Origin: Sporosarcina psychrophila
GTDB taxonomy: Bacteria > Bacillota > Bacilli > Bacillales_A > Planococcaceae
DNA: 64,000 bases
Reading direction: 5' to 3'
Assembly (NCBI RefSeq): GCF_001590685.1
Contig: NZ_CP014616.1
Location: 1,735,001 to 1,799,000 of the forward strand
Shown here: one piece after another, positions 1 through 10,829 of the stretch
Layout of the letters: every line of letters starts with the position of its first letter
Numbering within the stretch: position 1 is the first letter of the stretch
Translations under genes and position numbers: made by a program
Notes under the pieces: model-generated
The model's input: only the letters and a program-made list of their open reading frames with translations
What the model was told of the DNA's origin: nothing
The model's database searches: none

Positions 1-147
1 CATGTCATAGCACGAGCGCAGACGATTAATAAACAATTATTAGATATTAATTCTTTGTGTTTAGCTAAGCCATCGGTCGAAGGTTGGAATCCCTCCTTGG
101 ACAAAAAATATATGAATGATATCAAACTAGTTTTTTTAAGTAAGTAG
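1..147 (+). CDS. C-terminal end of an unidentified gene, cut by the window edge
   Basis: Frame 1 is open from the first base to a TAG at 145-147 (48 codons, ending in VFLSK). It has no start inside the window. I do not recognise the protein. A further short open stretch (about 163-240, ending KMSAKRKLG) lies in another frame, so the gene could also be decayed. An intrinsic terminator follows at about 271-309. Low confidence that it is coding. Confidence 0.25.
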   Translation, partial: HVIARAQTINKQLLDINSLCLAKPSVEGWNPSLDKKYMNDIKLVFLSK

Positions 148-270
148 GGTAAAAGAACAGTCATCATCAGAACGCGACATTTACTGATGCTGGTAAAGAG
201 TACTTAAAACAGAAAATGAGTGCCAAAAGAAAGTTAGGATAGTCAAAGTAAAATAGGCCACGTATCCTTT

Positions 271-311
271 AAAAGTCGAATTACCCAAAACGGGGTAGTC
301 GGCTTTTTTGA
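271..311 (+). terminator. Probable intrinsic terminator
   Basis: AAAAGTCGAATTACCC pairs imperfectly with GGGGTAGTCGGCTTTT across a short A-rich loop and ends in a T run. It closes whatever is transcribed from the left edge. Confidence 0.6.
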
Positions 312-480
312 TATCACAAATAGAAAGGAGAATTCACTATGATCTTTTCCTTTTCAAGATTAAGTATCTACACAATGCGAAGAAGCGGCAAGGTTCATCA
401 ATTCCTTTTAATGTTCAATAAATATGCAACTAAAGTAGGTCAATTTCTTAACGATGAGTTTCTAGATAAACCAAGTTTGA

Positions 481-1025
481 ATCCTTTTCGGGACGTCCAT
501 CCAATTATCAACAAAACGTTCAAGTGAGAGTTCGGTTTCTTTATAATTACCACCAACATGCATGACACAGCGATGAGTCGGGTCAATCCCCATCGCCTTT
601 AGTAATAAGTAATGTAGCTTTAAGGTACTAATTTAATTTTTTAAGATATGCTTCTCTTTAGAATTAATCAGAACAAAGTGATCTGGATGAAAATCAACTC
701 TAATCTTATGTTTTTTTGCGAAATCTCCAATCTCACGAAGCGGTTCTATTAATGGCTTTATATAATTCCATTTAAGAAGCTCCTCGTGGTTTGCTAAAGG
801 AATAAGGCGAGAGGTTAGCCGATAAAAATGAATATCAGACGCTACATTATGTTTTAACAGTCTTAGTGTATTATGTAAATTCGAAAGTGCAATACGTTCT
901 AATTTACGGATGGCAGCTTCCCGATCATCAATTTTTTTGAATTGGGTAAAAGTCATTGTTTGCGAAGGGGATGCATTATCAAGTTCCATACTCATTGCGA
1001 CATAACCAAGACGTACAATCGTCAT
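481..1025 (-). pseudogene. Broken second copy of UV damage endonuclease UvsE
   Basis: The N-terminal part (633-1025) reads MTIVRLGYVAMSMELDNASP and continues to a family-typical FHPDHFVLINS segment, then stops after 130 residues. Homology resumes upstream of the stop in a shifted frame: the reverse complement of about 481-615 encodes LLLKAMGIDPTHRCVMHVGG followed by YKETELSLERFVDNW. These match the region around residues 140-190 of UvsE. Everything after PKRIQ is lost, including the LENDDK and LDYHHH-like metal-site motifs. The intact paralogue lies just upstream in the same orientation at 1298-2251. The two share the fold but differ at many positions, so the copy is either an old duplication or a second acquisition. 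A forward 62-codon ORF over 339-527 overlaps this remnant antisense and is probably spurious. Confidence 0.8.
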
Positions 1026-1055
1026 TTATTCCACCTCATCTGTATTATCATTATT

Positions 1056-1135
1056 CAGCAAATGTTTTTGTGCTGAAAGCGAAGCGTCAGCTACAGAAGA
1101 CTCTCACCTCCATAGGTGGGAGATGAATGCGTTTT
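1056..1135 (+). mobile_element. Possible right end / omega-RNA 3' end of an IS200/IS605 (TnpB) element
   Basis: Two adjacent hairpins are seen: GCTGA/TCAGC (1072-1076 with 1087-1091), then TCTCACCT/AGGTGGGA (1102-1109 with 1114-1121), followed by a T run. This order, and the phrase 'CTACAGAAGACTCTCACCTC', resembles the 3' end of TnpB-associated omega RNAs and right ends of IS200/IS605 elements in Bacillaceae. That resemblance is from memory and was not searched. No tnpA or tnpB is present, so it would be a solo remnant. The second hairpin plus T run could instead act as a terminator. Confidence 0.4.
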
Positions 1136-1194
1136 TTTTACCTGTTAAGCGGGTGTCAAAATATCCGCTGACCAAAGAAAGAACGGCAATCTAA

Positions 1195-1245
1195 GTTCGC
1201 CGCGTCCTGCGGCAACGGTTGCATGACCTACATCCTGTAGGCCTC
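1195..1245. repeat. Paired short hairpins, repeat-like
   Basis: GCCGC/GCGGC (1199-1203 with 1209-1213) and CCTACA/TGTAGG (1227-1232 with 1236-1241) stand side by side between the two uvsE copies, each with a TCC-containing loop. The arrangement resembles an interspersed intergenic repeat. No second copy was found in this window. Confidence 0.4.
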
Positions 1246-1297
1246 AAGCTCGATTCAAAATCTGGACTCAATAATTGAATAACTCTATTCTTCGCGG

Positions 1298-2251
1298 TTA
1301 CCATTCCACAGATGACCCTGAAATACGTTTGACTCCTCGAATTGCAGCTATTTCATCTACAAGTTTCAGCATGGCAAGGTTTTTTTGTTTTGCTTCTATC
1401 ATTATGTCAAAGTCCTTATTAAGCTCCTTTGCCATCTTTAAGAAGGGGAGGACAAAGTCTAAAGAAACAAAGTCAGCATGAGAACGATAGGCTTGATCTG
1501 ATTTCGGTGAAGAAATGTGAACTTTTGGGACAATATTAAAGTTATTCCAAGTCTTAAATATGCGGTCTAAGTAAAGAGGGAGGTCACTCTCCACGTTATT
1601 CGCCATATAGTGATGATAATCGAGTACCATTGGAATGTTTTCCTTTTCACAAGTAATGAGTGTTTCCCGAACATCATACGTTTTATCATCATTTTCTAGC
1701 GTCATCTGCTTCTTAATTTCCTTTGGCAATTTTTTGAGATTTTGATGGAAACGGTTTAATGACGCAGTTTTATCCCCATAGGCTCCGCCAATATGAATAT
1801 TAATTAATCCCGTATCAAGAATGTTCATAGCTTTGAGCATCCTAAAATGATATTCCATACTTCTTACTGCATTCGTTGTGACTTCTTCTCTTTGGCTTGT
1901 GAAAAGTGTAAATTGATTTGGGTGAAAGCTTACTCTAAGCTTGAAATTTCGGACTAAATTCCCGATTTCTTCCCATTCGTTTTTGAATGGAGTTAAGAAA
2001 TCCCACATCACTTCCGGATGGGTTGCTAAAGGGACAAGTGAGCTTGAAAACCGGTATAATTCTATTTCATGCGCGATATTATAATACAAAATTCTTTTTG
2101 TGTGCTGTAAATTTTGTGCTGTTATCGATTTCAATTTTTCCATTCTCTCGGTTATAGGGAGCGTTGAATACCGTGTAAAAGTTAGAGTTTTTGATGGACT
2201 CGCATCCCATAAGCCTAGTGCATTACCTACATATCCGAACCGGATTTTCAT
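1298..2251 (-). CDS. uvsE: UV DNA damage endonuclease (UvsE/UvdE)
   Basis: A metal-dependent AP-endonuclease-like TIM barrel that nicks DNA 5' of UV photoproducts and so starts the alternative excision repair pathway. At 317 residues it is the usual length for the Bacillus YwjD type. Visible family motifs are N-terminal IRFGYVGNALGLWDASPSKT, SFHPNQFTLF (metal His), INIHIGGAYGDK, MTLENDDKTYDV (Glu/Asp cluster), MVLDYHHYM, PKVHISSPK and DIMIEAKQKN. The start ATG follows the strand-typical MKIRFGY opening. It lies directly upstream of its degraded paralogue. No linked glycosylase or polymerase is present. Confidence 0.93.
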   Translation of the reverse strand: MKIRFGYVGNALGLWDASPSKTLTFTRYSTLPITERMEKLKSITAQNLQHTKRILYYNIAHEIELYRFSSSLVPLATHPEVMWDFLTPFKNEWEEIGNLVRNFKLRVSFHPNQFTLFTSQREEVTTNAVRSMEYHFRMLKAMNILDTGLINIHIGGAYGDKTASLNRFHQNLKKLPKEIKKQMTLENDDKTYDVRETLITCEKENIPMVLDYHHYMANNVESDLPLYLDRIFKTWNNFNIVPKVHISSPKSDQAYRSHADFVSLDFVLPFLKMAKELNKDFDIMIEAKQKNLAMLKLVDEIAAIRGVKRISGSSVEW

Positions 2252-2491
2252 CTACTTTTCCCCTTTATTCAATACTTTGAGGTTGAAATCTAATCTGACA
2301 CATAATTTCTAAGAGCATTTTAAACAGTGAGGGGAAATTTATACATAAATATTATCTGCATAAATCCATTTATGTATACACAAAATGAGAATGGTTAACC
2401 CGCTTCGTTAATTGAGTAGGCTTTATATAAGCTAACGGTCCATGAGATACAATTGGTTCAACCTTCCTTTTACTTGTTCATATAATGTATT

Positions 2492-2498
2492 GAGAGGA
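2492..2498 (+). promoter_or_regulatory. Strong ribosome binding site of the small membrane protein
   Basis: A GAGGAGGT-type Shine-Dalgarno lies about 11 bases before the ATG at 2510. This supports translation of a very short gene. Confidence 0.6.
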
Positions 2499-2509
2499 GG
2501 TTAAACTAA

Positions 2510-2698
2510 ATGGATCGATTTATTCTTTTGATGTTGGCTAGTATTTTAGCTGGATTTGCATTATTAAAGGTTCCCTTATCAGATACTTTTTTAGCGGGTT
2601 TAGAGCCGATAACTAACTTAATAGGTATTTTGGCAATTGTGATTTTCTCCCTTGTCCTAATGTATAAAGGTTTAATGGCGCTACTGGGGAGAAAATGA
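2510..2698 (+). CDS. Small two-helix membrane protein of unknown function
   Basis: 62 residues. Two hydrophobic segments are visible, about residues 4-20 (ILLMLASILAGFALL) and 36-58 (LIGILAIVIFSLVLMYKGL), with a basic C-terminal GRK. A strong Shine-Dalgarno precedes it and a perfect terminator follows 10 bases after the stop, so it looks like a monocistronic gene. I cannot assign it to a named family. The size and topology would also fit a holin-like or stress-related peptide, which is speculation. Confidence 0.7.
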   Translation: MDRFILLMLASILAGFALLKVPLSDTFLAGLEPITNLIGILAIVIFSLVLMYKGLMALLGRK

Positions 2699-2708
2699 TA
2701 AGAAGTTT

Positions 2709-2737
2709 AGACTCAGAAGTTATTCTGAGTCTTTTTA
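2709..2737 (+). terminator. Intrinsic terminator of the small membrane protein gene
   Basis: AGACTCAGAA (2709-2718), loop GTTA, TTCTGAGTCT (2723-2732), then a T run. The stem is 10 bp and perfect. Confidence 0.85.
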
Positions 2738-3148
2738 AGTTACTACTCACAAATATATTATTATCTAAAAGGTTGCAAACATACAATGGCATTGTAAAAA
2801 ATATGGTATTTCACTCTTATGGGTAACACTTATTCAACTAACGAGTACGTTACTGAAAGAGGGAATAGAAATATGAGAAATGAAGATAAGATATGCTATC
2901 TAGATTGTACAGGCTAGAATAGTTTGAGTTTTTTTGATACTTTCACTTGAATCCCCTATTATAGAAGGAACAAGTCTAGTCTGAAGTGGTGGCGATTTTG
3001 ACGAAGATAATACCATACAGAACTAGGCAGCAATTATAAATAGAAAAGGCGGTTAAAGTATGCACGTGTGGAAGCCCGCTTGGGATGGGAAGAAGCAAAT
3101 TGGCACAATGTAGTAGATAGAGAAACGAAGTATGAGGGGGGCAATTTA

Positions 3149-3772
3149 TTGATAAAGTATGAGTGGCGAAAAAAGGATAAAAAAATCTATTTACCAAAAC
3201 AGATACCTACTATTTACAATGATACCGAAAAGTCGTATATCAAATTGCAAGGTGCAGGACATCCAGATAGCGATTCATTCCGGATAAATGTGGAAATTTT
3301 ATACGCATTGTCTTATAGTATTCGAATGATGCCAAAGGGTGGCTACACACCAAAAGACTACTATGAATATACAGTATTTCCGCTTGAAGGAATTTGGGAT
3401 TTAGATGAAGAGGGAAGAAAATTAGATTACCTGGATAAAAATCATTTTGTCTATCAATTAATGATCAGACAGCCTGACTTTGTGACGAGGGAACTTTTTC
3501 AAAGGGCTGTTGAAAGTGTACGAGCAAAAAAGAAACATTTACTAGTTGATACAGCAACACTCGAATCTTTTTCTGATGGATTATGTGTTCAGATGATGCA
3601 CCATGGTAGCTACGATAAAGAACCAGAAACGTTTTCTAAGATGGAAAAGTATTGTGAGGAACAAGGTTTGATACGAATTGAAAAAAGCCATAGAGAAATC
3701 TATATTACAGATGCAAGAAGAACAGCTCCAGAAAAATTAAAGACTGTGCTAAGATTTAAAGTTTCTAAATAA
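3149..3772 (+). CDS. GyrI-like small-molecule-binding domain protein
   Basis: Stand-alone member of the GyrI-like / AraC effector-binding superfamily that binds small hydrophobic ligands. Family-typical stretches are YEWRKKDKKIYLPKQ, GAGHPDSDSFRINVEILYAL, YEYTVFPLEGIWDLDEEG, FVYQLMIRQPDFVT, LCVQMMHHGSYDKEPETF, REIYITDARRTAPEKLKTVL. I chose the TTG at 3149 as start. It has a GAGGGGG Shine-Dalgarno at 3134-3140 with 8-base spacing and gives the family-typical opening just before KYEWRKK. The frame is open further left from an ATG at 3068, but that extension has no ribosome binding site and is not family-like. The gene is isolated, so its ligand is unknown. Confidence 0.8.
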   Translation: MIKYEWRKKDKKIYLPKQIPTIYNDTEKSYIKLQGAGHPDSDSFRINVEILYALSYSIRMMPKGGYTPKDYYEYTVFPLEGIWDLDEEGRKLDYLDKNHFVYQLMIRQPDFVTRELFQRAVESVRAKKKHLLVDTATLESFSDGLCVQMMHHGSYDKEPETFSKMEKYCEEQGLIRIEKSHREIYITDARRTAPEKLKTVLRFKVSK

Positions 3773-4565
3773 AAAAATGTTCGTTTCGCGCTTTATTTAT
3801 AACGAATCGTATTCTCGAATACCCCAAGCTGTATTTTGTATATTCCCATTCAATTAGTAATGCTATTCTATGCCAGACGAATGAATTCGAAAAAGAGTAT
3901 TTGAAGTTGCAAAATACATAAGTGGTCAGTGTATATAGTTAAAGAGAATATTGGGTAGCGTTAACTCGAAAAAGTAAGTCTTTATAACAAATAACGTCAT
4001 GAAAAGCCTTACACATATTATAGAAATTGAATAGAAGAAACCTAGGTATATCAGGAATTAAACGCTCTAAAAACGTCCTCGTGGGACATTATGTAACGAA
4101 AATTGATTCAATAAAAAACACCTAAAACATTGTTGATTTCAATGTTTTAGGTGTTTTTTTATGGTAAGAATTTGGTTGGAATTGATTGTTTATAAAAAGT
4201 GAAAAAAACGTCTCTTTCAAATTGAACAGCAGTGTGCTCAGTGATCAGGCTCTTTAATAAGGGGGAACGAAAAAAGCCCAATATCTTAATATTAATACTA
4301 AGGAATTAGGCTTTTTAATATTGGAATTTCTTAATGTTTTAAATCCGTATTTTCCTGATGCTACACTAAATAATTGGATATCATTTTTCATCTTCGAATT
4401 CGCAACAATTATGATTGCATAAATTCATTGAAAAAAATGAGAAACTGTGGTAAATTTATATAGTTATACGCTATTTAAGCGGATTATGTATAGGTTACCC
4501 TATTTTAATTATACATCATAAAGCCCTTTTTAGTCAATATTTTTTTGAGAAAAGAAGTGTTTGAT
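3773..4565. other. Gene-free stretch with two terminator-like hairpins
   Basis: No convincing gene. It holds a perfect bidirectional terminator at 4115-4160 and an imperfect A/T-flanked hairpin at about 4268-4316. The latter resembles the one at 8735-8782 in arrangement (AACGAAAAAAG..CCAAT before the stem). Short open stretches around 4040-4130 are not recognisable. Confidence 0.5.
4115..4160. terminator. Bidirectional intrinsic terminator
   Basis: An 18-bp perfect stem, AAAACACCTAAAACATTG (4115-4132) with its complement at 4140-4157, loop of 7, A run before and T run after. It lies between the GyrI-like gene and rph. Confidence 0.85.
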
Positions 4566-4619
4566 ATGAATATGGAACTTCGCCAGGAGCAAGATCGAGT
4601 GGACAGCGTAATTGGTTGA
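4566..4619 (+). CDS. 17-codon leader ORF resembling the HelD N terminus, upstream of rph
   Basis: The ATG at 4566 opens MNMELRQEQDRVDSVIG followed by TGA. The pattern L-x-x-EQ-x-RVD-x-VI matches the first residues of many Firmicutes HelD-type helicases, which act on RNA polymerase. That comparison is from memory. The ORF ends 63 bases before the rph start. It may be the remnant of a helD gene that once preceded rph, or a leader peptide. The upstream Shine-Dalgarno (GAAAAGAAGTG) is weak. Nothing else of helD is seen. Confidence 0.4.
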   Translation: MNMELRQEQDRVDSVIG

Positions 4620-4667
4620 TCAGATGAACAACTTTTGTCATATGATTCGTCTGGTATTGAGCGATAA

Positions 4668-7295
<2,628 letters not shown>

Positions 7296-7635
7296 TTCAA
7301 TACATTTAAATCTTAAAAGAAGAGCATTCGATTTAGGAGAATCATTGACATCATGGTGCTTTGCGGTCTATGTTTAGAACCCTGTGACAAGGATATATGA
7401 GCAGTCATTTTCTAACTAGGGAGATCCGAATTTTTTTATAAATAATAATGAAACCCAGCTATCTTCTCATTTGAAGGTAGCTGGATTTTTAAAGTTGGAT
7501 GTGCAAAATAACAATTTAAATAAGCGCAAATTATTGGGGAAAGTGAAAATCATGATGGTTCGGGCTAAGGTTACTTCTTGAGTTTATGAAGTGAACTTTG
7601 GTAGTTGGAAAAAGGATTGTATGCATCCGGTTCGA
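7296..7635. other. Gene-free stretch between rph and arsR-like gene
   Basis: Holds the rph terminator (7455-7490) and nothing else recognisable. The promoter/operator of the following gene begins at 7636. Confidence 0.5.
7455..7490 (+). terminator. Intrinsic terminator downstream of rph
   Basis: CCAGCTATCTT and AAGGTAGCTGG form an 11-bp stem with one mismatch around CTCATTTG, followed by ATTTTT. Confidence 0.8.
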
Positions 7636-7665
7636 TTGACAAGCAACTACACGGTTGCTTATACT
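7636..7665 (+). promoter_or_regulatory. SigA-type promoter with palindromic operator, for a leaderless arsR-type gene
   Basis: TTGACA at 7636-7641 and TATACT at 7660-7665 are 18 bases apart. The spacer is filled by AAGCAAC (7641-7647) and GTTGCTT (7654-7660), a perfect 7+7 inverted repeat with a 6-base centre. The expected transcription start, about 7 bases after the -10, coincides with the ATG at 7672, so the mRNA should be leaderless. The repeat is well placed for autorepression. Confidence 0.75.
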
Positions 7666-7671
7666 TAATGT

Positions 7672-7947
7672 ATGAAGGACAAAGACGCTATATTCAAAGC
7701 ACTTGGCGACTCGACTCGGCGGCTGATATTAGACGAACTATCCGAACGCAACGAGCTAACGTTGTATGAACTTACGGTACGTCTCATTACGAAGCACAAC
7801 CTTACCATTTCGCGACAAGGGATAGCTAAACATCTTACTGTATTGGAAGATGCAGGGCTTGTAAAATCAAAACGAAAGGGAAAATATCGAGTACTTATGT
7901 TCAACACCGAACCACTTAAAAACTTGCTGAATGGATGGATAAAGTGA
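7672..7947 (+). CDS. ArsR-family winged-helix transcriptional regulator
   Basis: 91 residues with the classic opening IFKALGDSTRRLILDELSER and the recognition helix region TISRQGIAKHLTVLEDAGLV followed by a basic wing KSKRKGKYRVL. No cysteine pair for metal sensing is present, so it is of the non-metal type common beside VOC or AHSA1 genes. There is no Shine-Dalgarno; the promoter position implies a leaderless start at this ATG. The VOC protein gene follows 205 bases downstream and is the likely target. Confidence 0.9.
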   Translation: MKDKDAIFKALGDSTRRLILDELSERNELTLYELTVRLITKHNLTISRQGIAKHLTVLEDAGLVKSKRKGKYRVLMFNTEPLKNLLNGWIK

Positions 7948-8151
7948 TTTTGTGGAAAAACAAGAAAAAGATATTCCAAAGACGTAAGTAAGGGGATAAA
8001 AGGCGGATGAAGTCACTGAGTGTGTTTTGAATGGTATATTAAAAAGGGTATTGTAGGAACAGGATTTCGAACGAACGTGCGTTTTTTACTTGCAACCAGA
8101 TTGTTAGCACAGCACGATACATCGCAAATATCGAAGGAGGCAAAAAACAGT

Positions 8152-8535
8152 ATGAAAATTATTGTTACTAGTATATTCGTAGAAGATCAAGACAAGGCAC
8201 TAGAGTTTTATTCAGAAACGTTGGGCTTTGTAAAAAAGCATGACGTTCCTACCGGAGAATTTAGATGGATTGCACTTGTTTCTCCCGAGGAGCAAGAAGG
8301 TACTGAGATTTTGCTTGAACCAAATAATCATCCAGCAGCCAAGGAGTATCAAAAGAAACTATTTGAAGAAGGCATACCTGTAACAATGTTTGGTGTTGAA
8401 GATGTTCGCAAAGAGTACGATAGGTTATTGAAACACGGCGTGAACTTTTCTATAGAGCCAACAGAAATGGGCGAAGTTACAATAGCTGTCTTCGACGATA
8501 CATGTGGAAACCATATTCAGATAATCCAGCAGTAA
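8152..8535 (+). CDS. VOC-family (glyoxalase/bleomycin resistance-like) protein
   Basis: 127 residues. Two beta-alpha-beta-beta-beta modules of the vicinal oxygen chelate fold: MKIIVTSIFVEDQDKALEFY then LGFVKKHDV, and later VTMFGVEDVRKEYDRLLKHG, CGNHIQIIQQ. Candidate metal ligands are the terminal His/Gln and a Glu in ILLEPNNHP. The ATG at 8152 is chosen because AAGGAGG lies 12 bases before it. The frame is open further left to 8020 but without family similarity. Paired with the upstream ArsR regulator. Substrate unknown. Confidence 0.88.
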   Translation: MKIIVTSIFVEDQDKALEFYSETLGFVKKHDVPTGEFRWIALVSPEEQEGTEILLEPNNHPAAKEYQKKLFEEGIPVTMFGVEDVRKEYDRLLKHGVNFSIEPTEMGEVTIAVFDDTCGNHIQIIQQ

Positions 8536-8982
8536 CTTTATGCGGATAACAGAATAGAGTTAAGCTAAGCAACCTATTAACGCGTGGCACCAAAGCGTTT
8601 GGTATAGGAATGAACTGAGTATCTGCGTATGTAGGGAGTTTTTATTTAAACTAGCTAGTGATTCACTGAGCGGTTAATCAGCATTGCTTCAGAATTAAGG
8701 TTATTCCATCAAAGGGCACTTTTCCGGAGTAACGAAAAAAGTCCAATTTCTCAATTATTATACTGAGAAATTGGACTTTTTTATATTTACTTATAGTGTT
8801 ATGCAACTTAGAGAATAAAAAAGCTTGTTGCCTTTCAAAATCCTCTACTGTATTGGTGTCGAATCAAAGCAGTGGAGGTCGAAAGGAATACTGGCAATGC
8901 TGAAGTGAATGTGCACATAAGCATAAGGGCAATGATGAATGCTTAAATAAAATCGTGTAGTTTGATTCACTGTTTGGGTCAT
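8536..8982. other. Gene-free stretch between convergent VOC and siderophore ABC genes
   Basis: Contains one strong bidirectional terminator (8735-8782). No other gene or recognisable signal was found. Confidence 0.5.
8735..8782. terminator. Bidirectional intrinsic terminator
   Basis: AAAAAAGTCCAATTTCTCA (8735-8753) pairs perfectly with 8764-8782 around a 10-base loop. A and T runs on the two sides allow it to serve both converging transcripts. Confidence 0.85.
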
Positions 8983-9798
8983 TTAAGGAGTACATTCATT
9001 ATTAACATGATAACGTCCTTTTGGTATGGCAAAAGGAGAGCCTGAAACAGGGTCTTTTATCACCATACAATCGAGGCCGAATATGTCTTTAACTAATGTG
9101 CTTGTAATAACCTTTGATGGCTCACCCTCAACTATAAGCTTTCCTTTACGAAGTGCAAAAATATAGTCTGCATAGCGCGCGGACAAGTTTATATCATGAA
9201 GAACCATTACAATCGTAGTTCCGTGCTTTCGGTTAAGGTCTGTGAGTAGGTCAAGAATTTCGACTTGATATGTGATATCTAAAAAGGTTGTTGGTTCATC
9301 AAGAAATAAAATATCTGTTTGTTGAGCCAGAGCCATTGCGATCCAGACGCGCTGTCTTTGACCGCCAGAAAGCTCGTCAATATCATTATTTGCAAGCTCA
9401 GTTATATCCATAATACTCATAGCTTCGGCGACTGCATCATAATCCTTTTTTGTCCAACCGCTGAGCAATGATTGGTGCGGAAATCTTCCGCGTCCAACCA
9501 AATCAGCGACAGAAATTCCTTCTGGAACAATGGGGGATTGCGGTAGCAGTCCTAAAACACGAGCTAATTGTTTTGATGGGATTTTGCTGATGGGTCTTCC
9601 GTCAAGGGTGATTTTTCCAGACGTAGGCTTTATAAGCCTTGATAGTGTTTTAAGAAGCGTAGACTTTCCGCAGGCATTTGCTCCAATAATAACACTTATT
9701 TTATTACTTGGGATAATAAGGCTGACTCCATGGATAATCGTTTTATTATCATAGCCCGCTACTATCTCTTCGGCTTGAAAAACATGTGTCGGTTTCAT
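8983..9798 (-). CDS. Ferric-siderophore ABC transporter ATP-binding protein (FecE/FhuC type)
   Basis: 271 residues. Walker A GANACGKST (about 38-46), Q-loop LPQSP, signature LSGGQRQRVWIAMAL, Walker B ILFLDEPTTFLD, switch His in VMVLHDINLSARYAD. It has the FecCD-associated ATPase layout and powers uptake of Fe3+-siderophore. Last gene of the leftward operon SBP-permease-permease-ATPase; its start touches the end of the upstream permease gene by one base. Expected to be iron-regulated from the Fur box at 13128-13146. Confidence 0.93.
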   Translation of the reverse strand: MKPTHVFQAEEIVAGYDNKTIIHGVSLIIPSNKISVIIGANACGKSTLLKTLSRLIKPTSGKITLDGRPISKIPSKQLARVLGLLPQSPIVPEGISVADLVGRGRFPHQSLLSGWTKKDYDAVAEAMSIMDITELANNDIDELSGGQRQRVWIAMALAQQTDILFLDEPTTFLDITYQVEILDLLTDLNRKHGTTIVMVLHDINLSARYADYIFALRKGKLIVEGEPSKVITSTLVKDIFGLDCMVIKDPVSGSPFAIPKGRYHVNNECTP

Positions 9799-10829
9799 TA
9801 TAATTCTCCCCTTCGATTCATTCGGATTAGCAGGAAGATCAGATACGGCGCTCCGAGTATTCCAGTAATGACGCCCACGGGGTATCTGGCCACAAAAGCA
9901 AATTGTCCGATTAGATCTGCCGCCAAAACTAAATTAACGCCAACAAGACCTGCGGGAATTGCGCTTGAGAAGCCAACTCCGACTAGTCTTTTTGCAATCG
10001 GTCCGGAGAGGAAGGAGACAAATGCTATTGGGCCCGTGGTAGCAGTAGCAAGAGAAATCATGCAGACGGAACTAAAAATAAGCACAATTCTTGTCTTGTC
10101 CGTGTTCACTCCGAGAGAAGTGGCCGACTGTTCTCCAAGTTCCAATATACTTAGGTGTTTTCCTAGCACTATAATAATAGGCGTAAAGATGAAAACTGAT
10201 AGTATCAAAGGCGGAAGTTCGTGCATTTGTGAGCCATTGAGGCTACCGCTGAGCCATCTGAACGCTGCGGGGAGATCTTGTTCTGCACCGATCAGCAAAA
10301 GATAGGATATCAAAGCGCCAAGCATGGCTTGTATGCCTATTCCGATAAGAATTAATCTCCCGATTGAAAATGACTTTCCCCTAGATAATATGTAAATTAG
10401 TATTACAGTAGCAAGGCCAGCAATCACGGAAGCAATGGAAACAACAGCTCCGCTAGTATGAAGTATGACTATACAAAAAACAGCCGCTGCGCTCGAGCCG
10501 CTAGTAATACCGATTACATTCGGGTTAGCTAGGGGATTGCGCAACATAGTCTGAAAGGTGTTTCCGGCAATGCCGAAAGCGAATCCAGCGAAAAGACCTG
10601 CCAGCATTCTTGGTAGACGTATGGTATTAATGGCAAAAGAAGCACCTTGGAGTTCTTCTCCAGAAAGTACTCGGATTACATCTATTACGGGATAGATGGT
10701 GTTCCCCAGTAAAAGCATCGCACAGCAAAGAATGAATGCAAGTGCTGCCAGGGAGCCGGTAACAAGTATCCATCGACGGTGTCTTTGACGTCTGCCCGCC
10801 ATAATAAACTTAACAGATTCATTTTTCAT
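9798..10829 (-). CDS. Ferric-siderophore ABC permease (FecD type)
   Basis: 343 residues with about nine or ten hydrophobic helices of the FecCD/BtuC family. Motifs LAGLFAGFAFGIAGNTFQTM, RNPLANPNVIGITSGSSAAA and GPIAFVSFLSGPIAKRLVG (coupling region) are seen. The basic N terminus (RRQRHRRWI) precedes the first helix. The start overlaps the stop of the upstream permease gene by 4 bases, so the two are translationally coupled and should form a heterodimer. Confidence 0.92.
   Translation of the reverse strand: MKNESVKFIMAGRRQRHRRWILVTGSLAALAFILCCAMLLLGNTIYPVIDVIRVLSGEELQGASFAINTIRLPRMLAGLFAGFAFGIAGNTFQTMLRNPLANPNVIGITSGSSAAAVFCIVILHTSGAVVSIASVIAGLATVILIYILSRGKSFSIGRLILIGIGIQAMLGALISYLLLIGAEQDLPAAFRWLSGSLNGSQMHELPPLILSVFIFTPIIIVLGKHLSILELGEQSATSLGVNTDKTRIVLIFSSVCMISLATATTGPIAFVSFLSGPIAKRLVGVGFSSAIPAGLVGVNLVLAADLIGQFAFVARYPVGVITGILGAPYLIFLLIRMNRRGEL

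Noticed and set aside
339..527. 62-codon plus-strand ORF with a good Shine-Dalgarno
   Set aside because: Its C-terminal third runs antisense to clear UvsE pseudogene sequence and the protein is not recognisable. Probably chance, though AAAGGAG before the ATG leaves some doubt.
2976..3197. 73-codon minus-strand ORF over the start of the GyrI-like gene
   Set aside because: Shadow of the plus-strand gene; no ribosome binding site or similarity.
4268..4316. Hairpin near 4.3 kb and the one at 8735 as ends of the same mobile element
   Set aside because: Only the AACGAAAAAAG..CCAAT start is shared. The similarity is explained as well by two independent terminators.
8020..8151. N-terminal extension of the VOC protein
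   Set aside because: No similarity, and the AAGGAGG site points to the ATG at 8152.
9730..10305. 191-codon plus-strand ORF inside the siderophore permease gene
   Set aside because: Antisense shadow of a strongly supported FecD-type permease.
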